From positions 1-11,384 of the forward strand of contig JADWMH010000049.1 of the NCBI GenBank assembly GCA_015767355.1: a DNA stretch of 11,384 nt, written 5' to 3'. The position numbers were made by a program, and so were the translations under genes. Shown here piece after piece: positions 6,500 to 11,384 of the stretch. Origin of the DNA: Gammaproteobacteria bacterium (lineage in GTDB: Bacteria; Pseudomonadota; Gammaproteobacteria; Chromatiales; Chromatiaceae). How positions within the stretch are numbered: the stretch's first letter is position 1; the number at the start of each line of letters is the position of its first letter. Under the pieces are notes generated by a model. The model was not told where the DNA came from and did no database searches. It worked only from the letters and a program-made list of their open reading frames with translations.

Positions 6500-7496
6500 A
6501 CAATACATCAGCCTGGCGCATGGCAATGGCGGACGCCTGATGCGGGAGTTGATTGACGATGTCTTTGCCGCACATCTGGGCAACAGTACACTCGATACCC
6601 GGGCTGATGCGGCGCTCGTCGGCGCATTGCAAGGATCACTGTTGATGTCGGTCGACGGCTTTGCCGTGCAGCCTCTGGAGTTCCCCGGCGGCAACATTGG
6701 CTCCCTGGCAGTGCATGGCACGGTCAATGACCTCGCCGTTGCCGGAGCCATCCCGCGCTACCTGACACTGAGCGCTATTCTTGAGGAGGGGCTGGAGATC
6801 ACGCTGCTGGTGCGCACCATCAAGTCGATGGCAAAAGCCGCTGGCGATGTCGGGGTCAGCGTCGTTGCCGGTGACACCAAGGTGGTTCCACGTGGACACG
6901 GCGGCGGCATCTACTTCAGCGTCAGCGGTGTCGGTGAACGGGATAACGGGCTGCATCTCGGCATGCACAGGATCCAGGCGGGAGATCAAATTCTGGTCAG
7001 CGGGACTATTGGCGATCATGGAACAGCAGTGCTGCTGGCGCGCGAGGAGTTTGGTCTCAGCGGAGAGCTCGAGTCAGACTGCGGCTCGGTGCTGGAACTG
7101 GTGCAAAACCTCAGCGGCATAGAAGGCGTGCATTTCCTCAGGGATCCGACGCGCGGCGGGCTGGCGACTGTGGCGCATGAAGTCGCCATCGCCGCAGGTC
7201 ATCGCATCAGACTCGAGGAGAGCGCCATCCCGGTGCGCGACAGCGTACGTTCGGTGTGCGAAATCCTCGGTTATGATCCGCTCTACCTTGCCTGCGAAGG
7301 TCGTGCTGTCGCCTTTGTCAGCGCCGATATCGCGGAGAAAGTATTGCACATCTGGCAGCAGCAAGCCGCAGGAGCAGAAAGCGCCGTTATTGGCGTGGTT
7401 GAGAAAGGAGAGGCGGAAGTGCTGCTGCAAACCCCGATCGGCGGTGTAAGAGTGCTCGAGGAGTTGGAAGACGATCCCCTGCCGAGAATTTGTTAG
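6492..7496 (+). CDS. hypE: Carbamoyl dehydratase HypE
   Basis: A 334-residue HypE of the PurM/SelD-like ATPase superfamily. It receives the carbamoyl group from HypF on its C-terminal cysteine, dehydrates it with ATP to a thiocyanate, and donates cyanide to iron on HypC-HypD. The essential terminus is intact: the protein ends PRIC, with Cys334 the acceptor. The N-terminal glycine-rich motif LAHGNGGRLM, the ATP-site region SVDGFAVQPLEFPGGNIG followed by LAVHGTVNDLA (about 53-82), VVAGDTKVV, and FLRDPTRGGLATV all match the family. The ATG at 6492 overlaps the end of hypF, so the two partner enzymes are translationally coupled. It is the last hyp gene here. Confidence 0.97.
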   Translation: MSEQYISLAHGNGGRLMRELIDDVFAAHLGNSTLDTRADAALVGALQGSLLMSVDGFAVQPLEFPGGNIGSLAVHGTVNDLAVAGAIPRYLTLSAILEEGLEITLLVRTIKSMAKAAGDVGVSVVAGDTKVVPRGHGGGIYFSVSGVGERDNGLHLGMHRIQAGDQILVSGTIGDHGTAVLLAREEFGLSGELESDCGSVLELVQNLSGIEGVHFLRDPTRGGLATVAHEVAIAAGHRIRLEESAIPVRDSVRSVCEILGYDPLYLACEGRAVAFVSADIAEKVLHIWQQQAAGAESAVIGVVEKGEAEVLLQTPIGGVRVLEELEDDPLPRIC

Positions 7497-7529
7497 ATTC
7501 GCTATAATCCGATGAAATAGTAATTTCTC

Positions 7530-7548
7530 AATAATTCCGTGCATTATT
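7530..7548. other. AT-rich inverted repeat after hypE
   Basis: AATAAT (7530-7535) and ATTATT (7543-7548) are perfectly complementary around a 7-base loop, 34 bases after the hypE stop. The stem is all A/T and no U-run follows, so it does not look like a classical intrinsic terminator. It may be a protein-binding site or a chance feature of AT-rich spacer DNA. Confidence 0.2.
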
Positions 7549-7557
7549 TGAGTTTGC

Positions 7558-7661
7558 GCAGGGTCAGGATCAGCCTTTCAGGGACGCGTGAATACATCCC
7601 TGTAAGCTCTGATAAAACATCCCTGTTTTCTACAGCCCTAAAAAGCAAACCCTAACCCTGC
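7558..7661. repeat. MITE-like intergenic repeat element, about 104 bases
   Basis: GCAGGGTCAGGAT at 7558-7570 is matched in inverted orientation by the right end (7649-7661, reverse complement GCAGGGTTAGGGT) with 2 mismatches in 13. Inside are two further perfect inverted repeats: CAGGGA (7579-7584) with TCCCTG (7597-7602), and AAAACA (7614-7619) with TGTTTT (7624-7629) around a TCCC loop. The CCCTG/CAGGG core recurs several times. This nested architecture is that of a miniature inverted-repeat or palindromic intergenic repeat, and I recall similar CAGGGA...TCCCTG elements from other gammaproteobacterial spacers. No coding capacity and no clear target-site duplication. It separates hypE from nadB. 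Confidence 0.6.
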
Positions 7662-7724
7662 TTCCCTGCACGGAGTTACTGAGAAATAACTTGAGATGAG
7701 ATTCATACAACTGTTGCGGACACC
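7662..7724 (+). other. Leader of nadB after the repeat element
   Basis: These 63 bases lie between the repeat element and the nadB start. A TTGAGA at 7691-7696 resembles a -35 hexamer, but no acceptable -10 follows at the right distance, so I do not assign a promoter. Only a weak GCGGA-type purine stretch precedes the nadB ATG. I see no regulator site or riboswitch. Confidence 0.3.
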
Positions 7725-9341
7725 ATGAGCATGGAACAGAGACACGATGTATTGATCATTGGCAGCGGGGCTGCAGGCCTTGGCCTGGCGCTGCGGCTGA
7801 AGCAGAGTCTGCGCGTGGCAGTCATCAGCAAAGGCGCCATGCAGGAAGGCAATACCTACTATGCCCAGGGAGGGATCTCTGCTGTTCTCGGCGATGAGGA
7901 CTCATTCGACTCCCATGTAGAAGATACGCTGATTGCCGGCGGAGGACTTTGTGACGAGGAGGTTGTGCGCCTGGTCGTCGAGCACGGACCTGCCAATATT
8001 CACTGGCTGCTGAATGAAGGCGTCGCCTTTACCCGGGAAGGCAACAATGATCCGGCATCTGACTTCCACCTCACCCGTGAAGGCGGACATAGCCACCGGC
8101 GCGTCGTCCATGCTGCCGATGCAACCGGGAAAATGCTTGAGTCCACCCTGGAATCACAGGCAAGGGAGAGCAGCAACATTGAAATATTCGAACACCATAT
8201 CGCTATCGACCTGATCAGCAGTTCAAAACGCGGCCGCAACAAACGCGTGCGCGGCGCCTATCTGCTGGATCGAAAAAATGACAGGGTCGTCACCTTCTGT
8301 GCGCGTTTCGTGGTGCTGGCGACGGGGGCGGCCAACAAGGTCTATCTCTATACCAGTAATCCGGATGTCGCCACCGGTGACGGCATCGCCATGGCCTGGC
8401 GTGCAGGATGCAGGGTTGCAAACATGGAGTTCATCCAGTTCCACCCGACCTGTCTCTACCACCCGCAGGCGAAGTCGTTTCTCATTTCCGAAGCCCTGCG
8501 TGGCGAGGGAGCCACCCTGCACCTGCCGGACGGATACCGCTTCATGCCCGATTTCGACGAGCGCGCCGAACTGGCCCCGAGAGATGTGGTGGCGCGCACC
8601 ATCGACCATGAGATGAAGCGCATCGGCGCCGAGTGCATCTACCTGGATATCACCCACAAGCCCGGGGATTTTATTCTCGAACACTTCCCAACCATCTACC
8701 GGCGCTGCCTGGAATTCGGTATCGATATCACCAGCGAACGCATTCCCGTGGTGCCGGCCGCCCACTATACCTGCGGCGGAATTATCACCGATCACTTTGC
8801 ACGAACCGACCTTGCCGGGTTGTATGCGATCGGAGAAACCACCTATACGGGTTTGCATGGCGCCAACCGTCTCGCCAGCAACTCACTGCTCGAGTGCCTG
8901 GTGTTCGGCGAGATGGCCGCTGAGGATATTCACAGCAACCTGGAACAGATCAGCCAGCCTCCTGAGGCCAATCCCTGGGACGAAAGCCGCGTCACGGATT
9001 CCGACGAGCAGGTAGTCGTCTCTCACAACTGGGAGGAACTCAGGCGTTTCATGTGGGACTATGTCGGCATCGTCAGATCCAACAAGCGTCTGGAACGCGC
9101 CAAACGCCGCGTCAACTTGCTGCGTCACGAAATCGAAGAGTATTACAGCAATTTCCGCGTCAACAACGACCTGCTGGAACTACGAAATCTTGTTGAGGTG
9201 GCCGACCTGATCATTCGCTCTGCGCAGTCGCGCAGGGAGAGTCGCGGCCTGCACTACACGATTGACTTTCCAATGAGTGACAACAGGCAGAGAAAACCTA
9301 CAATCCTGATTCCCGACAACTACTACCCGATCGAGGAGTAA
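7725..9341 (+). CDS. nadB: L-aspartate oxidase NadB
   Basis: A 538-residue FAD enzyme, close to the 540 of E. coli NadB. It oxidises L-aspartate to iminoaspartate, which NadA condenses with dihydroxyacetone phosphate to quinolinate, the first steps of de novo NAD synthesis in the cytosol. It belongs to the succinate dehydrogenase/fumarate reductase flavoprotein family. Visible motifs: the dinucleotide-binding IIGSGAAGLG at 11-20, YYAQGGISAVL, QFHPTCLYHP (substrate-site histidine region), LAPRDVVAR (about residue 285), HYTCGGI (about 347), and GLHGANRLASNS (about 377-388). The C-terminal helical domain is complete. ATG at 7725 is used; a second ATG two codons later is an equally good alternative. 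No nadA or nadC is in the window. The next gene begins 4 bases after the stop. Confidence 0.97.
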   Translation: MSMEQRHDVLIIGSGAAGLGLALRLKQSLRVAVISKGAMQEGNTYYAQGGISAVLGDEDSFDSHVEDTLIAGGGLCDEEVVRLVVEHGPANIHWLLNEGVAFTREGNNDPASDFHLTREGGHSHRRVVHAADATGKMLESTLESQARESSNIEIFEHHIAIDLISSSKRGRNKRVRGAYLLDRKNDRVVTFCARFVVLATGAANKVYLYTSNPDVATGDGIAMAWRAGCRVANMEFIQFHPTCLYHPQAKSFLISEALRGEGATLHLPDGYRFMPDFDERAELAPRDVVARTIDHEMKRIGAECIYLDITHKPGDFILEHFPTIYRRCLEFGIDITSERIPVVPAAHYTCGGIITDHFARTDLAGLYAIGETTYTGLHGANRLASNSLLECLVFGEMAAEDIHSNLEQISQPPEANPWDESRVTDSDEQVVVSHNWEELRRFMWDYVGIVRSNKRLERAKRRVNLLRHEIEEYYSNFRVNNDLLELRNLVEVADLIIRSAQSRRESRGLHYTIDFPMSDNRQRKPTILIPDNYYPIEE

Positions 9342-9345
9342 CCCC

Positions 9346-10551
9346 GTGGATAAATTCCTGCTGTTCAGCATCCTTCTGGTATTTATCGGCGCCTTTTTCA
9401 GCAGTGTTTTACAGCAGCGTAGAAAAGACCGGGTGTTAAAAGATCTGGATGGCTTCCAGGTGATCGCCCGCCTGAAAAAAAAGGATGTGTGGGGCTGTTT
9501 CCGCTCCTACCCCAATGCGATCGAGTTGATCTTCAGCCGCCCCTATCGCAACCGGCGAGACAAAACGCTCACCAGTTACATCATGTTTTCCGACATGATG
9601 AAAACAATTGAAGTCATTTTCCGATTTCATGACGAACTCTCACCAGTAAACCAGAAGCGACGCCTGAAGGAGATCAAACGCGTTGCCAATCCTGATATCC
9701 TGCATCGCGCCGGCCGCATGACACGCAATTTTCTGGTTGCTTTCCAGGAGGCCATTGGTGAATCCATCGGCATCCTGTTGACCAGGGCGCAAAAACATAT
9801 GCCTATGAAGGGAGATGAGAAACGCATGCAGAAGCTTGGCGCAGGATCAGTCAGTTTTGCCGACAACATGGCTTATGAAGCGGTGCTCGAGAACTACATT
9901 GCACATCGCGTCGTTGTCGAGATCCGCATGGATGACGACTCCATTGTCGAATATGAAGGCTATCTCAAAGAGTATTCAGCCGACTGGATGTCGATCGTCG
10001 GCTGTCAACTCGACGAAGAGAGCCAGCTTCCGCTGAGAGACGCAAATCGCCTAATGCTGCAGCGTGTCATTGACTTCCACCTTGACCTCTGTTTTTCTGA
10101 TGAAAACCCGCAGCAAATCATCTTCAGACTACAGCTGACCAATAAAGGCAATAAAAGCATCCAGCTGTGTCAGATTGAGGACGATAACGGCTACCAGCAC
10201 CAGATCGGCAGTAAACTTTCCCCTGAAGAGAGCATCGCCATCGAATTAACAGATTTGCCGGAGGAGAGTCTGGTAGAGATCGACCGCAGCCAATTGCCGC
10301 TGTCACTGCCGTTGATAGCGCCTGAACGCATCATAACCGAAAGTGGAACAGCACAGAAAGAGAGTCCAGATTCAGATGAGGAGGAGCAGGAATCCCGGTT
10401 TCCTGCTCTGCCGAATGTCACTCTCGTCTATTACTCGACACGCGCTGTTGACGTCTATGTGCCCAGGAGTCACGGCCTGATTCGTCATGGCGGCGAATAT
10501 GTCGATGCGCGGCGCAAACGTCACGTTAAGGAAGATAGCTTGTCTGAATGA
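9346..10551 (+). CDS. Uncharacterised membrane-anchored protein with duplicated beta-rich motif
   Basis: A 401-residue protein I do not recognise. The start is GTG at 9346, chosen because GAGGAGT, at the end of nadB, sits just upstream; only 4 bases separate the genes, so coupling with nadB is likely. Residues 4-21 form one hydrophobic segment followed by a basic patch (QQRRKDR), predicting an N-terminal anchor with the bulk in the cytoplasm. Residues 49-63 (WGCFRSYPNAIELIF) and 204-218 (EGYLKEYSADWMSIV) look like two copies of one short beta motif with spaced Gly, Tyr and Ile; the second lies in a strand-rich segment (about 186-220) suggestive of a small barrel of the Sm or SH3 kind. A strand-rich domain (about 255-312), an acidic linker (about 339-350) and a basic C-terminal part follow. 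No catalytic motif is visible. Confidence 0.8.
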   Translation: MDKFLLFSILLVFIGAFFSSVLQQRRKDRVLKDLDGFQVIARLKKKDVWGCFRSYPNAIELIFSRPYRNRRDKTLTSYIMFSDMMKTIEVIFRFHDELSPVNQKRRLKEIKRVANPDILHRAGRMTRNFLVAFQEAIGESIGILLTRAQKHMPMKGDEKRMQKLGAGSVSFADNMAYEAVLENYIAHRVVVEIRMDDDSIVEYEGYLKEYSADWMSIVGCQLDEESQLPLRDANRLMLQRVIDFHLDLCFSDENPQQIIFRLQLTNKGNKSIQLCQIEDDNGYQHQIGSKLSPEESIAIELTDLPEESLVEIDRSQLPLSLPLIAPERIITESGTAQKESPDSDEEEQESRFPALPNVTLVYYSTRAVDVYVPRSHGLIRHGGEYVDARRKRHVKEDSLSE

Positions 10552-10590
10552 GACATGTGCCACTTTGAGCGATTGTGAGAAATTTCTAGC

Positions 10591-10624
10591 AGATTGCCGC
10601 GTCGCTGAGGTTCCTCGCAATGAC
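10591..10624. repeat. Palindromic intergenic repeat with ATTGC/GCAAT arms
   Basis: ATTGC at 10593-10597 is complementary to GCAAT at 10617-10621; an internal GAGG-TT-CCTC (10607-10616) can form a second small hairpin. The overall form AGATTGC...TCGTCG-like core...CGCAATGAC matches a repeat type I recall from spacers of many bacteria. The element at 4197-4221 has the same frame (AGAT at the left, ATGAC at the right) with different arm bases that still pair. Confidence 0.5.
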
Positions 10625-10626
10625 TT

Positions 10627-10652
10627 GGTGGATGCGCTGTCGCTTATCCTCC
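10627..10652. terminator. Hairpin between convergent genes, possible bidirectional terminator or repeat
   Basis: GGAT-GCG (10630-10636) pairs with CGC (10641-10643) and ATCC (10646-10649) across a 4-base loop and a TT bulge, with GG/CC extending the base after one mismatch. It lies between the stop codons of two convergent genes. A short T-rich stretch (CTGTTTTC) follows on the plus strand, but the U-run is not immediate. It could reduce read-through both ways, or simply be another dispersed repeat next to the ATTGC element. Confidence 0.35.
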
Positions 10653-10668
10653 TACTGTTTTCTCCTGA

Positions 10669-11384
10669 CTAAAAACCCTTCTCAAAATAATCGTCGCTGA
10701 GTTTTTTGACGACGCCGGCAAGCAGAACAAGACTGATCAGGTTGGGGGCGGCCATAAAAATATTCGCAATATCCGCGAAGTTCCACACCAGCTGCAGCGG
10801 CACGCTGGCGCCGACCACTACCAGCACAATGTAGATAACGCGGTAGGGCAGCACCGCCTTTTCACCAAACAGATACTCTGCACTGCGATCGCCATAGTAG
10901 CTCCAGGCGATGATCGTAGAGTAGGCAAAAAACATCAGACCAAAACCAACCACCCAGCCGCCGAAGTCACCCAGGACCTGGCTGAAAGCATAGGCGGAGA
11001 GCGCGGCGCCTGTCAGATCCTCAGGGCGGGCATCGCCCCAGGCGCCGACGATGACAATCACCAGCGCTGTCATGGTACAGATAATCAGGGTATCGATGAA
11101 AGGACCGAGCATGGCGACCAGGCCCTCACGCACAGGCTCACTGGTGCGGGCGGCTGCATGGGCCATAGGCGCGGATCCCAGACCTGATTCGTTGGAGAAG
11201 ACACCGCGCGCGACACCATATTGTATGGCGGCGCCTACGGCTCCGCCACCGGCAGCCCAGGGATTCAGCGCATGATTGATGATAGTCCACAATGCTTCAG
11301 GAATCGCAGTGAAATTCATGACCAATATGGTCAAAGACGCGAGGATATAGGCGACGGCCATGAACGGTACAATCGTGGATGCAA
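10669..11384 (-). CDS. Sodium:alanine symporter, AGCS family (C-terminal part)
   Basis: The minus-strand frame is open from the right edge of the window to a TAG at 10669, encoding the last 238 residues of an integral membrane transporter. Such proteins import alanine or glycine with Na+ across the inner membrane. The ATG at 11361 is internal: upstream codons read ASTIVPF, matching the family (STIVPFMAVAYIL), so the true start is outside the window. The AGCS signature is clear in VARGVFSNESGLGSAPMAHA, with further conserved membrane helices such as GFGLMFFAYSTIIAWSYYGD. About five hydrophobic segments remain, and the protein ends in a charged tail, KKLSDDYFEKGF. A full protein is usually about 450-500 residues. 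The exact substrate, and any agcS/dagA-type name, cannot be assigned from this portion. Confidence 0.92.
   Translation of the reverse strand, partial: ASTIVPFMAVAYILASLTILVMNFTAIPEALWTIINHALNPWAAGGGAVGAAIQYGVARGVFSNESGLGSAPMAHAAARTSEPVREGLVAMLGPFIDTLIICTMTALVIVIVGAWGDARPEDLTGAALSAYAFSQVLGDFGGWVVGFGLMFFAYSTIIAWSYYGDRSAEYLFGEKAVLPYRVIYIVLVVVGASVPLQLVWNFADIANIFMAAPNLISLVLLAGVVKKLSDDYFEKGF

Noticed and set aside
7503..7508. A perfect TATAAT hexamer just after the hypE stop, suggesting a promoter.
   Set aside because: No acceptable -35 element occurs 16-18 bases upstream and there is no extended -10 TG, so it may be chance.
7558..7661. The repeated CCCTG/CAGGG units as a CRISPR array.
   Set aside because: The units are only 5-6 bases, alternate in orientation and have no regular spacers; no cas genes are present.
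8223..8858. A 211-codon minus-strand frame inside nadB.
   Set aside because: It is antisense to conserved NadB active-site motifs, with no independent support.
11359..11361. The ATG at 11361 as the start of a complete 230-residue transporter.
   Set aside because: Codons upstream to the window edge encode family-conserved residues (STIVPF), and the product would lack the N-terminal half of an AGCS symporter.

Overview
This window looks like chromosomal DNA of a gammaproteobacterium, plausibly a chemolithotrophic or sulfur-oxidising lineage. That assignment is inferred from the gene families and the moderate GC content, not from a species-level match. Most genes are ordinary and well conserved. 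I found no convincing new multi-gene system.

Left edge (1-1326, minus strand): the first 14 codons of an unidentified lysine-rich protein leave the window at base 1. Upstream of it lies sixA, a phosphohistidine phosphatase. Next is a VapBC-type toxin-antitoxin pair, with a ribbon-helix-helix antitoxin and a PIN-domain RNase overlapping by 11 bases. It is visibly more AT-rich than its surroundings. A perfect 10-base palindrome lies between vapB and the divergent hyp genes and is a candidate operator.

Centre (1481-7496, plus strand): a complete set of six [NiFe]-hydrogenase maturation genes in the order hypC-hypA-hypB-hypD-hypF-hypE. HypF and HypE make and carry the cyanide ligand, HypC and HypD assemble the Fe(CN)2CO unit, and HypA and HypB insert nickel. 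All diagnostic residues are present, so the pathway looks functional. No hydrogenase structural subunit, hydrogenase protease or hydrogen sensor is in the window. The true hypA start is a TTG inside the end of hypC, easy to mis-call. hypB-hypD (96 bases) and hypD-hypF (111 bases) are separated by spacers, and the second holds a small repeat-like inverted repeat.

Right part (7497-10551, plus strand): a 228-base spacer carries a MITE-like element of about 104 bases with imperfect terminal inverted repeats. Then comes nadB (L-aspartate oxidase, first step of NAD synthesis), closely followed by an uncharacterised 401-residue membrane-anchored protein with an apparent internal duplication of a short beta-rich motif. 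The two are probably co-transcribed.

Right edge (10669-11384, minus strand): the C-terminal part of a sodium:alanine (AGCS family) symporter, convergent with the previous gene. The short spacer between them contains two folded repeat-like elements.
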